Source of the DNA: an uncultured Collinsella sp.
GTDB taxonomy: Bacteria; Actinomycetota; Coriobacteriia; Coriobacteriales; Coriobacteriaceae
Direction: 5' to 3'
Assembly: GCA_900541475.1 (NCBI GenBank)
Contig: UQJV01000020.1
Location: 1 to 35,114 of the forward strand
DNA length: 35,114 bases
A program made the position numbers and the translations under genes. The notes below the pieces were generated by a model. The model did not search any database. It was not told the DNA's origin and saw only the letters and a program-made list of their open reading frames with translations. Below are positions 23,591 through 32,048 of this stretch, one piece after another. Within the stretch, counting starts at the first letter, position 1. The number at the start of each line of letters is the position of its first letter.

Positions 23591-25105
23591 ATGAATAACA
23601 TCAGCTACGAGACGCTCGAGAAGATCGGCTACGAGGGCTACGTGCTGCCCAAGGACGCCCCCGAGAAGGTCCTGCAGTTTGGCGAGGGCAATTTCCTGCG
23701 CGCCTTCGTCGATCGTTTCTTCGATATGGGCAACGAGGCCACCGGTTGGAACGGCAAGGTCGTCATGGTGCAGCCCATCAGCGGCGCCTTCGATTTCGCC
23801 GATGGTATCAATGCCCAGGATGGCCTGTACACCGTACTGGTGCGCGGCAAGGAGAACGGTGACACGGTTGACGATTCCCGCGTGATCAGCGCCTGCAGCC
23901 GTTGCCTCAATCCGTATCGCGAGGCTGACTACCGTGCCATGATGGAGGTCGCCGTTTCCGACGACCTGGAGATTATCGTCTCCAACACCACCGAGGCCGG
24001 TATCGCCTACGATCCGTCCTGCAAGGCCGACGACATGCCCCCCGCGAGCTTCCCTGCCAAGCTTGCCCAGGTGCTCCATGCCCGCTGGGCTGCCGGCAAG
24101 CCGGGCGTCATCGTGCTCGCCTGCGAGCTCATCGACCATAACGGCGAGGAGCTGCTGCGCATTATGAACCAGTACGTGAGCGACTGGGGCTGGGAGGACG
24201 AGTTTTCGCAGTGGATGGCCAACGACTGCACCGTCTGCACCACGCTCGTCGACACCATCGTTCCGGGTCGCATCCGCGATCCCAAGGAGGCCGCTGCCGT
24301 GGCCGAGCGCTTGGGCTATGAGGATCCGTTCTTGGCCGTGCGCGAGCCCTTCCAGATGTGGGGCATCCAGGGTGACGAGTCGCTCAAGGAGCGTCTGCCC
24401 TTCGTGAAGGCCGGTCTGCCGGGTGTCTTTGTGACCCCCGACGTCACCCCGTACAAGAAGCGCAAGGTCCGCATCCTCAACGGCGCCCACACCGCCTTTG
24501 TTCCGGGTTCCTGGGTTGCCGGCTTTGATATCGTGCGCGACTGCATGCACGACGAGACTGTTCGTGGCTTCATGAACACCATGCTCTACGACGAGGTCAT
24601 TCCGACGCTTGCCGCCGACCTGGATGTCGAGGACTGCAAGGCCTTTGCTGCCGCTGTTGAGAACCGCTTCGACAACCCGTTTATCGACCACGCGCTGCTC
24701 TCCATCTGCCTCAACTCCACGGCTAAGTGGCGTGCCCGCGACCTGCCTACGCTCAAGGACTACGCTGCCGAGACCGGCAACCTGCCCAAGTGCCTGGCGA
24801 CGAGCCTGGCCACGCTCATCTCCTTCTACACGCAGGAGCTCGTGTCCCGCGAGGGCGACGGCCTGCACCTGCGTCGCTCCGACGGCACCGAGTACACCGC
24901 TCAGGACGACGCCTTTGTGCTCGACTTCTACGCTGCTCACGCCGGCGCCGACGACGCCGAGCTGGTGCACGATGTGCTCTCCAACGAGCAAATGTGGGGC
25001 GAGGATCTTACGCAGATCGCCGGCCTGGAGGAGTTTGTCGTCAACGCTCTCGCCGTCGTGCGCTCCGAGGGCGTCAAGCAGGCGTTCGCGAACGCTCAGG
25101 CCTAA
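23591..25105 (+). CDS. uxaB: Tagaturonate reductase UxaB
   Basis: A 504-residue member of the long-chain polyol dehydrogenase family reducing D-tagaturonate to D-altronate with NADH. Near the amino end VLQFGEGNFLRAFVDRF is the modified nucleotide-binding motif of UxaB. The family catalytic pattern K-x4-N-x2-H is seen as Lys292, Asn297 and His300 in KVRILNGAH. GAGAGGAAAACCTCT precedes the ATG. Third gene of the uxa operon. A mannonate (UxuB-like) specificity is less likely because the neighbour is UxaA, which acts on altronate. Confidence 0.95.
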   Translation: MNNISYETLEKIGYEGYVLPKDAPEKVLQFGEGNFLRAFVDRFFDMGNEATGWNGKVVMVQPISGAFDFADGINAQDGLYTVLVRGKENGDTVDDSRVISACSRCLNPYREADYRAMMEVAVSDDLEIIVSNTTEAGIAYDPSCKADDMPPASFPAKLAQVLHARWAAGKPGVIVLACELIDHNGEELLRIMNQYVSDWGWEDEFSQWMANDCTVCTTLVDTIVPGRIRDPKEAAAVAERLGYEDPFLAVREPFQMWGIQGDESLKERLPFVKAGLPGVFVTPDVTPYKKRKVRILNGAHTAFVPGSWVAGFDIVRDCMHDETVRGFMNTMLYDEVIPTLAADLDVEDCKAFAAAVENRFDNPFIDHALLSICLNSTAKWRARDLPTLKDYAAETGNLPKCLATSLATLISFYTQELVSREGDGLHLRRSDGTEYTAQDDAFVLDFYAAHAGADDAELVHDVLSNEQMWGEDLTQIAGLEEFVVNALAVVRSEGVKQAFANAQA

Positions 25106-25183
25106 ATCCTTCTGTACGCCCGCCGGGTAACTGGCGGGCGTCACTCGACTTCTGCTCAACCTGTAGGGTTAGGACTCTTTGTA

Positions 25184-26668
25184 ATGAACACTATCCAGAT
25201 CAATCCGGCCGACAACGTCATCGTTGCGCTGTCGCCGCTCGCCAAGGGTGCTGCCGTCGAGGTTCCCGGCGTGGGCGAGGTCGTTGCCGCGGAGGATATC
25301 CCGCAGGGCCACAAGATGGCCGTGCGCGCCATTGCAGCCGGTGAGGATGTCGTCAAGTACGGTCTTCCCATCGGTCACGTGACGAAGGACATTCAGCCCG
25401 GCCAGTGGCTGCACACGCACAACGTGAAGACCAACCTCTCGGGTGAGGTCGAGTACACCTACAATCCGACACATCCGGTCGTTGAGCCGGTCGAGGCCGA
25501 GACCTTTATGGGCTTCCGCCGTGCCGACGGTCGTGCCGCCACGCGCAATGAGCTTTGGATCATTCCCACCGTCGGTTGCGTCAACGAAGTCGCTCGTGCC
25601 ATGTGCGAGCAGGCTCAGGACCTGGTCGAGGGCTCGTTGGAGGGCGTCTATTACTTCCCGCATCCGTTCGGTTGCTCACAGACCGGCGCCGACCATGCCC
25701 AGACCCGTCGTCTGCTGGTGGCGCTGTCGCGTCACGCAAACGCCGCGGGCGTGCTGTTCTTGTCGCTCGGTTGCGAGAACTGCACGCATCAGCAGGTGCT
25801 CGACGAGCTCGGTGACTTCGATCACGAGCGCGTTCGTTTTCTCACCTGCCAGGATGTAGCCGACGAGCAGATCGAGGGCCACAAGATTCTGTCCGAGCTG
25901 GCTGACTTGGCCAAGCAGGCCAAGCGTGAGCCCATTCCGGCCTCCGAGCTGGTTATTGGTCTTAAGTGCGGCGGCTCTGACGGTCTTTCGGGCATTACCG
26001 CCAACCCCACGATCGGTCGCGTGAGCGATATGGTCGTCGCCCGTGGCGGCACGTCGGTGCTCACCGAAGTGCCCGAGATGTTTGGCGCGGAGAGCATCCT
26101 GCTCGATCGCTGCGAGAACGAGCAGGTCTTTGACGCCGCCTCTGACATGCTTAACGGTTTTAAGGATTACTTTATTAGCCATGGCGAGGTGGTCTACGAG
26201 AACCCGAGTCCCGGTAACAAGGACGGTGGCATCACCACGCTTGAGGACAAGAGTTGCGGCTGCGTGCAAAAGGGTGGCTCTGCACCCATCGTCGACGTGC
26301 TGCCGTATGCCGGTCAGGTCACCAAGCATGGCCTGAACATGCTGTGCGGCCCGGGCAACGACATGGTATCCACCACGGCGTTGACGGCTGCTGGCTGCCA
26401 CGTGATTCTGTTCTCGACTGGACGCGGCACGCCGTTTGGTGCACCGGCGCCCACCCTCAAGGTGTTCACCAATCAGCGTCTGTGCGACCACAAGGCCAAC
26501 TGGATGGACTTTAACGCCGGCGTGGTGGCTACGGGCGAGTGCACGCTCGATGAGGCCGCCGGAGACCTATATCAGCTGGTACTGGATACAGCGAGCGGTA
26601 AGCTAACGAGTGCCGAGCGCCGCGGTTGCCACGAGATCAGTATCTGGAAAGACGGCGTCTGCCTGTAG
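25184..26668 (+). CDS. uxaA: Altronate dehydratase UxaA
   Basis: A 494-residue enzyme dehydrating D-altronate to 2-keto-3-deoxy-D-gluconate. An amino-terminal SAF domain (about residues 8-85) precedes the large catalytic region: GFRRADGRAATRNELWIIPTVGCVN, HPFGCSQTGADH, GLKCGGSDGLSGITANP and CHVILFSTGRGTPFG. The conserved cysteines in these motifs fit the iron-dependent family. The ribosome binding site is poor (TAGGGTTAGG at 25164-25173). It is last in the operon and ends in a terminator. The following enzymes, KDG kinase and KDPG aldolase, are not in the window. Confidence 0.95.
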   Translation: MNTIQINPADNVIVALSPLAKGAAVEVPGVGEVVAAEDIPQGHKMAVRAIAAGEDVVKYGLPIGHVTKDIQPGQWLHTHNVKTNLSGEVEYTYNPTHPVVEPVEAETFMGFRRADGRAATRNELWIIPTVGCVNEVARAMCEQAQDLVEGSLEGVYYFPHPFGCSQTGADHAQTRRLLVALSRHANAAGVLFLSLGCENCTHQQVLDELGDFDHERVRFLTCQDVADEQIEGHKILSELADLAKQAKREPIPASELVIGLKCGGSDGLSGITANPTIGRVSDMVVARGGTSVLTEVPEMFGAESILLDRCENEQVFDAASDMLNGFKDYFISHGEVVYENPSPGNKDGGITTLEDKSCGCVQKGGSAPIVDVLPYAGQVTKHGLNMLCGPGNDMVSTTALTAAGCHVILFSTGRGTPFGAPAPTLKVFTNQRLCDHKANWMDFNAGVVATGECTLDEAAGDLYQLVLDTASGKLTSAERRGCHEISIWKDGVCL

Positions 26669-26670
26669 AG

Positions 26671-26703
26671 AGATTCGCCATTCGTAGGGGTGGCGAATCT
26701 TTT
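26671..26703 (+). terminator. uxa operon terminator
   Basis: Perfect 10-bp stem AGATTCGCCA (26671-26680) with TGGCGAATCT (26691-26700), followed by TTT. Confidence 0.85.
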
Positions 26704-26875
26704 GATCTCGATGACGGGGCTGCACAGTGGCTCCGTGCGAGGGAAGGGTTGCTACTGCGCGTTTGTGAGATGCTTTTCGGTGCCCTTTTCCGCACTGTTG
26801 ACGTATCTATGGTTATAAATTCGGGCAAATTGGTTTAAGAAGCCGATTTCGTCCAGGTCGATAGAGGGGAATTGC

Positions 26876-28093
26876 GTGGCTATCCACATCGTTGAGGAAG
26901 CAAATCGCTGTCTGGGCTGCAAAAAGGCGTTCTGTCAAATAAAGGGCTGTCCGGTGCAGACGCCCATTCCGCAGGTTATCGACCTCTTTAAGCAGCGCCG
27001 TCTGCAAGAGGCGGGCGAGCTGCTGTTCCAGAACAATCCCATGAGCGCGGTCTGCTCCATGGTGTGCAACCATTCGGGCCAGTGCGAGGGTGCTTGCATC
27101 CAGGGCCGCAAGGGCACACCCGTGCATTTCTCGAGCATCGAGAACTATATCTCGACAGCGTATTTGGATCGTAAGGAGTGGACGCCCGCACCGTCGTGCG
27201 GTAAACAGATTGCCGTGGTCGGTTCCGGTCCCGCTGGTATTACCGTGGCCATTAAGATGGCCCAGCTGGGCTGTGCCGTCACGGTATTTGAGCAGCGCCC
27301 CGAGATTGGCAGTGTGCTGGAGTACGGTATCCCCGAGTTCCGTCTGCCGCGCTCGCTCGTGCAAAAGTACCGCCACGTGATGTGCTCGCTCGGCGTGCGC
27401 GTGCGTCCGTCGACCACCATCGGCGGCGCGCTGCATATCGACGACCTGCTGCGCGACGGCTACGATGCGGTCTTTGTTGGTACCGGTACCTGGCGAGCTC
27501 GCAAGTTGGGTATTCCCGGCGAGTCGCGCGGCAACGTGCTGTTTGGTATCGATTATCTGGTCGATCCCACGAGCGTGGCAATCGGGCAGAACGTGGCGGT
27601 TATCGGTGCCGGCAATGTGGCCATGGATGTTGCCCGCACGGCCCTGCGCTCGGGTGCTCGCAAGGTCACCGTGTATGCCCGCTCGCGCCATATCTCGGCC
27701 ATCGACGACGAGGTCGAGCTGACCGAGCTCGATGGTGCCGAGATTGTGTGCGGCAAGGCGATCTGTGCCATCGACGATAACGGTCCGGTCTTCGAGACGG
27801 CTATCTTTGACGAGGACAACAATGTGGTGGGCTACGAGGAAGAGCTCGACCACGTGTCCGCCGACACGGTTGTGATTGCGGCGTCTCAGGTGCCCAAGGA
27901 CAAGCTCGTGCTTACAACGGGCGGTCTGGAGACCGACCATCGCGGCCTGCTTTCGGTCGACGAGCATGGCATGACCACCGTGCCTGGCGTCTTTGCCGCC
28001 GGCGACGTGGTCAACGGCCCGCTCACCGTGGTCCACGCCGTAGCTGGTGCCAAACTCGCCGTCGAAGGCATGACATCCTACCTGGGCCTCTAA
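26876..28093 (+). CDS. Glutamate synthase beta-like NAD(P)-FAD oxidoreductase with Fe-S domain
   Basis: A 405-residue flavoprotein of the GltD/DPYD family. The amino-terminal domain has two cysteine groups for [4Fe-4S] clusters (CLGCKKAFC..GCPVQTPIP and CSMVCNHSGQCEGAC). Next comes an FAD Rossmann fold VVGSGPAGITVA (about residues 114-125) and an NAD(P) fold VIGAGNVAMDVARTAL (about 242-257), ending in VFAAGDVVNGPLTVVHAVAGAK. GTG start at 26876 with AGAGGGG at 26863-26869. No glutamate synthase large subunit is nearby, so it is not GOGAT; such proteins pass electrons between NAD(P)H and partner enzymes. Its partner may be the flavoenzyme encoded next. Confidence 0.88.
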   Translation: MAIHIVEEANRCLGCKKAFCQIKGCPVQTPIPQVIDLFKQRRLQEAGELLFQNNPMSAVCSMVCNHSGQCEGACIQGRKGTPVHFSSIENYISTAYLDRKEWTPAPSCGKQIAVVGSGPAGITVAIKMAQLGCAVTVFEQRPEIGSVLEYGIPEFRLPRSLVQKYRHVMCSLGVRVRPSTTIGGALHIDDLLRDGYDAVFVGTGTWRARKLGIPGESRGNVLFGIDYLVDPTSVAIGQNVAVIGAGNVAMDVARTALRSGARKVTVYARSRHISAIDDEVELTELDGAEIVCGKAICAIDDNGPVFETAIFDEDNNVVGYEEELDHVSADTVVIAASQVPKDKLVLTTGGLETDHRGLLSVDEHGMTTVPGVFAAGDVVNGPLTVVHAVAGAKLAVEGMTSYLGL

Positions 28094-28108
28094 CCCATCC
28101 CACCCATC

Positions 28109-28180
28109 AGTTGCGGTGAAATACGGACTGTTTTGGCTGTCAAAGGCCTTATCTACTCCGTATTCCACCGCAACTTTTTT
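28109..28180 (+). terminator. Long palindrome ending in T run
   Basis: Nineteen-bp arms AGTTGCGGTGAAATACGGA (28109-28127) and the complement at 28157-28175 match at 18 of 19, with a 29-bp loop, then TTTTTT. It terminates the preceding gene and shares long arms with other intergenic palindromes in the window. Confidence 0.75.
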
Positions 28181-28293
28181 GTGAGGGTCGGGATTGAAGG
28201 TGGGGAGTGCGAGCGAGTGCGAATGCGGCGGATACTGATACGATAGGTACGTTAGCAACTGCCGCCGAGCGGCTCAAACGAAAGGAACCCTGT

Positions 28294-30243
28294 ATGGAGT
28301 CATCCGCCTACCCGATGCTCTTTAGCCCGATCAAGGTCGGTACGACCGAGGTCAAGAACCGCGTCTTTATGCCGCCGGTATCTACCAACCTGGCCGATCA
28401 CGGCTATGTGACCGACGACTTGGTCGATCATTACCGTGCTCGCGCCAAGGGCGGCGTGGGCCTCATCATCACCGAGGTCGTGACGGTCGAGCCCACCTAT
28501 ACCTATCTGCCGGGTGACATGTGCTGCTACGACGATACGTTTATCCCCGGCTGGGAAAAGCTCGCCGCGGCCGTCCACGAGTATGGCTGCAAGATCATGC
28601 CGCAGCTCTTCCACCCCGCCTACATGGCCTTTAACATTCCGGGCACGCCTCGCCTGATCGCTCCGTCCTTTGTGGGCCCGTCTTACGCCCGCGAGGCACC
28701 GCGCCCCATCACGGTCGACGAGATTCACGAGCTCACGCATCAGTTTGGCGACGCTGCCGTGCGTATGCAGAAGGCCGGTGTCGATGGCGTCGAGGTCCAC
28801 GCAGCGCACGCCCACGGCATGCTCGGCGGCTTTTTGACCCCGCTCTATAACAAGCGTACTGATGAGTACGGCGGCTCGCTCGACGCCCGTATGCGCTTCT
28901 TGCTCGAGGTCATCGCCGAGATTCGCGAGCGCTGCGGCAAGGACTTTATCATCGACGTCCGTATTTCGGGTGACGAGTACACCGATGGCGGTCTGACCCT
29001 CAACGATATGATTTATGTCTCGCGTCGTCTGGAGAAGGCCGGCGTCGACATGATTCATGTGTCGGGCGGCACCACCATCAAGCGTGGCTCCGCGATTCCC
29101 GCCGCCGGTACCCAGCAGGCGTCGCACGCCGCCTGCTCGCGCGAGATCAAAAAGCACGTCAACATTCCCGTCGCCACCGTCGGACGTATCAACGAGGCCT
29201 GGATCGCCGAGGAGCTGATCGAGGACGGCGCTGCCGACATCTGCATGATGGGCCGCGCCAATCTGTGCGATGCCGAGTTCTGCAATAAGGCCGCTTCCGG
29301 CAACGCCGACGACATCCGCCCCTGCATCGGCTGCCTGCGCTGCCTGAACGGCATTATGTTCGGCAAGCGCATCTCCTGTACCGTCAACCCGGACGTGGAG
29401 CGCGACGAGGCCGGCTACGAGCCTGCCGCCGAGGCCAAGAACGTGCTCGTTGTGGGCGCTGGTCCTGCGGGCATGGAGGCAGCCTACATTGCCGCCAAGC
29501 GCGGCCACAACGTGGTGCTCGTTGACAAGCAGGATGAGCCGGGCGGCGAGATGCGCATCGCGGCCGTTCCGCCGGCAAAGCAGGAGCTCACCCGCGTGAT
29601 CAAGTATCAGTACCGTCGTCTGGCCGAGGCGGGCGTGAAGTGCATATTTGGCACCGAGCTTACTGCCGAGGACATTCAGCGTGACTACGCGGGCTACGAG
29701 GTTGTCCTGGCTTATGGCGCCGAGCCCATCGCTCCGGCTTTCATGCAGGGCTTTAAGCAGGTTATGACGGCTGACGACCTGCTGGGTGGCAAGGCTTTCC
29801 CGGGCAAGAAGATCGTCATCGTGGGCGGCGGCACCGTTGGCTGCGAGACGGCCGATTACCTGGCCCCGCTGGTCAACGACCTGTCGCCGGCCAATCGCGA
29901 TGTCACCGTCATCGAGATGACCAAGACGCTCGCCGCCAACGAGGGCGGTGCCGGTCGCGCGGTGCTCATCACGCGCATGCTCTCCAAGGGCGTTCACGTG
30001 CTGACCGAGGCCAAGGTGACCGAGATTACCGAGGACACTATCAGCTACGAAAAGGACGGCGAGGTCCACACCATCACCGGTGCCGATACGCTGGTGCTTG
30101 CCATGGGCTATCGTCCCAATACCAAGCTGGCCGACGACCTGGCTGCAGCCGGTGTTGCCACCCACGTGCTGGGCGATGCCCAGAAGTGCGGCAACATCCG
30201 CGATGCCATCGGCGATGGCTACAAGGTTGCCTGCGAGCTCTAG
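28294..30243 (+). CDS. Enoate reductase / 2,4-dienoyl-CoA reductase-like flavoenzyme
   Basis: A 649-residue Old Yellow Enzyme family protein of the FMN plus [4Fe-4S] plus FAD type. Residues 1 to about 340: TIM barrel with FMN (LFSPIKVGTTEVKNRVFMPP, HAAHAHGMLGGFLTPLYNKRTDEYGGS). Cluster motif C344-x2-C347-x2-C350-x11-C362. FAD Rossmann GAGPAG from Gly388 and NAD(P) Rossmann GGGTVGCE from Gly511. GAAAGGAA precedes the ATG at 28294. The family reduces activated C=C bonds of dienoyl-CoAs, enoates, bile acids or steroids; the substrate is not readable here. The preceding GltD-like gene may supply or take electrons. A strong terminator follows. Confidence 0.9.
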   Translation: MESSAYPMLFSPIKVGTTEVKNRVFMPPVSTNLADHGYVTDDLVDHYRARAKGGVGLIITEVVTVEPTYTYLPGDMCCYDDTFIPGWEKLAAAVHEYGCKIMPQLFHPAYMAFNIPGTPRLIAPSFVGPSYAREAPRPITVDEIHELTHQFGDAAVRMQKAGVDGVEVHAAHAHGMLGGFLTPLYNKRTDEYGGSLDARMRFLLEVIAEIRERCGKDFIIDVRISGDEYTDGGLTLNDMIYVSRRLEKAGVDMIHVSGGTTIKRGSAIPAAGTQQASHAACSREIKKHVNIPVATVGRINEAWIAEELIEDGAADICMMGRANLCDAEFCNKAASGNADDIRPCIGCLRCLNGIMFGKRISCTVNPDVERDEAGYEPAAEAKNVLVVGAGPAGMEAAYIAAKRGHNVVLVDKQDEPGGEMRIAAVPPAKQELTRVIKYQYRRLAEAGVKCIFGTELTAEDIQRDYAGYEVVLAYGAEPIAPAFMQGFKQVMTADDLLGGKAFPGKKIVIVGGGTVGCETADYLAPLVNDLSPANRDVTVIEMTKTLAANEGGAGRAVLITRMLSKGVHVLTEAKVTEITEDTISYEKDGEVHTITGADTLVLAMGYRPNTKLADDLAAAGVATHVLGDAQKCGNIRDAIGDGYKVACEL

Positions 30244-30274
30244 TCAACCCCTTTGCACCAATCGATTGCAAAAA

Positions 30275-30312
30275 GCGGCGGCTGCCCTGTGTGTTGGGCA
30301 GCCGCCGCCTGC
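30275..30312 (+). terminator. Terminator after the enoate-reductase-like gene
   Basis: Perfect 13-bp stem GCGGCGGCTGCCC (30275-30287) with its complement (30296-30308), loop TGTGTGTT; GCGTTTTG follows shortly. Confidence 0.8.
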
Positions 30313-30342
30313 GTTTTGCCAAAGAAAGATTATTGTCGGGCC

Positions 30343-30575
30343 CTAAATGCCTTTTGCTTCTGCTCCCTCCGCAATCATGTTGCGGTTATACACCAGGTGC
30401 AAATACATCGCGTCGTGCGCTGCGGTGGGGTTGCGCGCGGCGATGGCATCGGCCACGCCACGGTGGGTGCGGATGGTCTCCTCGACGAGCCTTTTTTGCC
30501 CGTTACGTCGATAAAGAGGGGAACGGATGCCTTGAGCACACCCATCAGACGGGCAACGACGAGGTTGCCGCCATC
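30343..30575 (-). pseudogene. GntR-family regulator remnant (FCD domain end), frameshifted
   Basis: Two frames together read like the end of a GntR regulator of the FadR/UxuR type. The first (about 30575-30500) gives GGNLVVARLMGVLKASVPLF and IDVTGK; the second (30500-30343) gives RLVEETIRTHRGVADAIAARNP, then AMYLHLVYNRNMI, typical of the last helices of the ligand-binding FCD domain. The break falls at a run of six A (complement of TTTTTT near 30493-30498). A stop lies just before the first part, and the DNA-binding domain is missing. It is therefore a decayed gene. Members of this family often control hexuronate genes such as those upstream. Confidence 0.65.
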
Positions 30576-30642
30576 CCAGGGCGGCTACATGGAGTAGCGC
30601 CCGTGCGCATCGATTCCCTCTCATAGATGTGCGGCACAAAGA

Positions 30643-30674
30643 GCCCCGAGCTCACACGAGCTCGGAGCTTTTTT
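30643..30674 (+). terminator. Orphan plus-strand terminator
   Basis: CCGAGCTC (30646-30653), loop ACAC, GAGCTCGG (30658-30665), then CTTTTTT. It has no plus-strand gene directly before it, only the minus-strand regulator remnant, so it may be left over from deleted DNA. Confidence 0.7.
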
Positions 30675-30823
30675 CGTCTGGATTGGGGACGCATAGCCGG
30701 ACGTAAACAATTTGCGTCTGGTAATAAGCGTACGAAAGCGCAATTTACGTCTTAATTTCGGACGCAAATCAAGACGAAAACCGTTTACGTCTGCTTTAAA
30801 TCCGTACGAAAACGGTTTTCATC
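30671..30823. repeat. Array of dyads built from GACGNAAA / TTTNCGTC
   Basis: About nine copies of an 8-mer of type KACGNAAA occur in both orientations. They form four dyads: 30700-30718 (GACGTAAACAATTTGCGTC), 30730-30751, 30773-30791 (GACGAAAACCGTTTACGTC) and 30804-30823. The last two dyads can also pair with each other (GAAAACCGT with ACGGTTTTC). The stretch ends about 20 bp from the stop codon of the minus-strand ATPase gene. It contains no gene. Function unknown; a protein-binding array is the simplest reading. Confidence 0.7.
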
Positions 30824-30843
30824 TTGCAGGGCAGTTGTCGTTT

Positions 30844-31935
30844 CTACAGTTCAACTTCCAGTTCGGCTTTGTGCTCGTAGAGGTAGTCGCGCATGTAGGG
30901 GATGGCAAATGAGACCTTGCCGTACGAAGGAGCCTCGATAATCGATTCTCTTAACAGGCGGCTGCGGACGGAGCTCACCTGTTGAGGCGTTTTGTTCAGG
31001 GCATCGGCAACCATGCTGGTCGAGCTCGTCTGCCCCAAAGACGCCATGCTCAGCAGATAAGCGATGCACGTGGGCGGAATGCGCTGCAGCGCGGGCTCAA
31101 TCACCATGGCGCAGAAGCGTTCGCGTGCCGTTGCAATGCCACGCTCGGCTTCTTCTTCTCCAATAATCGCTGTGTGTGCACGTCTTGCCAACTGCCATGC
31201 GTAGTATCCAACGAGTTGGATCATGAAAGGATAGCCTTGCGTTGCCTCGGCAAGTTGGCCGGCAATACCTGGCTGCAACTCCATGCCAGACGCTTCAATG
31301 GTTTCCTCGAGGGAGTACGACACTTCGGTTACTGCCACAGCCTTCAGATCAAAGGGGAGGGCACGGCGCAAAAACGTAAGTGTCTTTCCGTTGATGATGC
31401 TTTCAATCATCGAAGGCAGCCCAGCAAAAACAAAGGCGATATCAAGGTCTTCGCCGATAACCTGCTGAATCGCAATGGAGAGCGTTCGGACCTCATCGAG
31501 CTCTGCGTCTTGAACCTCGTCGAGAGTGATGAGCAGGCCATTTCCATTCTTGGTTATTGTCTGTCTCATGGCGTCGCGTAGCGATGGGCCGATTCGCTCA
31601 ATATCTATGCTGCCGATGGATATGCCAGCTACGGTGGGCTCAAATCTGGCGTGTTTGGCCTGGAATTTGGGCTGCAGCTGTTCGAGAATGCGCTGGCAAA
31701 GTCCCTCGGTTGTGACCTCTTTTATGACCGTCCAGCCACGGCTTTGCGCCAAACGTGAGCACTCGTCAAGGAGGACCGTCTTGCCCGTTCCACGGACGCC
31801 GGCTATGCGCATTAGGCGCCCAGGGGCACCAGGCCCGTTGGTGAGGCCTTCACTGAATTCTTCAAGTACATCTTCGCGGCCGATAATCGTGGGAGGTGTT
31901 TTACCTGCTGTGGGCTTAAAAGGGTTTGTTTGCAT
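30844..31935 (-). CDS. AAA-type ATPase with carboxy-terminal winged helix
   Basis: A 363-residue P-loop ATPase. Walker A is GVRGTGKT (residues 46-53, Lys52) and Walker B is LLITLDEVQD; an IIGREDVLEEF box precedes the P-loop as in Orc1/Cdc6- and STAND-like ATPases. The last 75 residues (IAYLLSMASLGQTSSTSMVADALNK, then SVRSRLLRESIIEA) look like a winged-helix DNA-binding domain. I use the ATG at 31935, since AAAGGTGG is 5 bp before it; an in-frame GTG at 31944 overlaps that site. Ten-bp tandem repeats lie immediately upstream and a dyad array lies just past the stop. Function unknown; DNA-bound regulation is a guess from the architecture. Confidence 0.75.
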   Translation of the reverse strand: MQTNPFKPTAGKTPPTIIGREDVLEEFSEGLTNGPGAPGRLMRIAGVRGTGKTVLLDECSRLAQSRGWTVIKEVTTEGLCQRILEQLQPKFQAKHARFEPTVAGISIGSIDIERIGPSLRDAMRQTITKNGNGLLITLDEVQDAELDEVRTLSIAIQQVIGEDLDIAFVFAGLPSMIESIINGKTLTFLRRALPFDLKAVAVTEVSYSLEETIEASGMELQPGIAGQLAEATQGYPFMIQLVGYYAWQLARRAHTAIIGEEEAERGIATARERFCAMVIEPALQRIPPTCIAYLLSMASLGQTSSTSMVADALNKTPQQVSSVRSRLLRESIIEAPSYGKVSFAIPYMRDYLYEHKAELEVEL

Positions 31936-31951
31936 GTGAGCCACCTTTGCT

Positions 31952-32021
31952 CAAGATATAGCAAGATATAGCAAAGTATAGCAAGATATAGCAAAGTATA
32001 GTGAGATATAGCAACGTATAG
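31952..32021. repeat. Seven tandem 10-bp repeats, consensus CAARRTATAG
   Basis: Units: CAAGATATAG, CAAGATATAG, CAAAGTATAG, CAAGATATAG, CAAAGTATAG, TGAGATATAG, CAACGTATAG. The last unit is 16 bp before the ATPase start codon on the minus strand. The period is about one DNA helix turn, so the same face is presented seven times. On the minus strand the units read as repeated TATACT or TATATC -10-like hexamers. The exact copies make the tract prone to length change by slippage. Confidence 0.9.
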
Positions 32022-32048
32022 CGCTGTTTGCGGGTTCTTACGGTGGTG

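Noticed and set aside
22526..25159. 877-residue minus-strand frame opposite the symporter and uxaB
   Set aside because: Low-complexity antisense frame without recognisable domain; both plus-strand genes are certain.
30671..30823. CRISPR-like or tRNA-like structure
   Set aside because: Dyads are spaced irregularly and diverge from each other; no cloverleaf could be drawn.
31952..32021. CRISPR array
   Set aside because: Repeats are 10 bp with no spacers and no cas genes are in the window.
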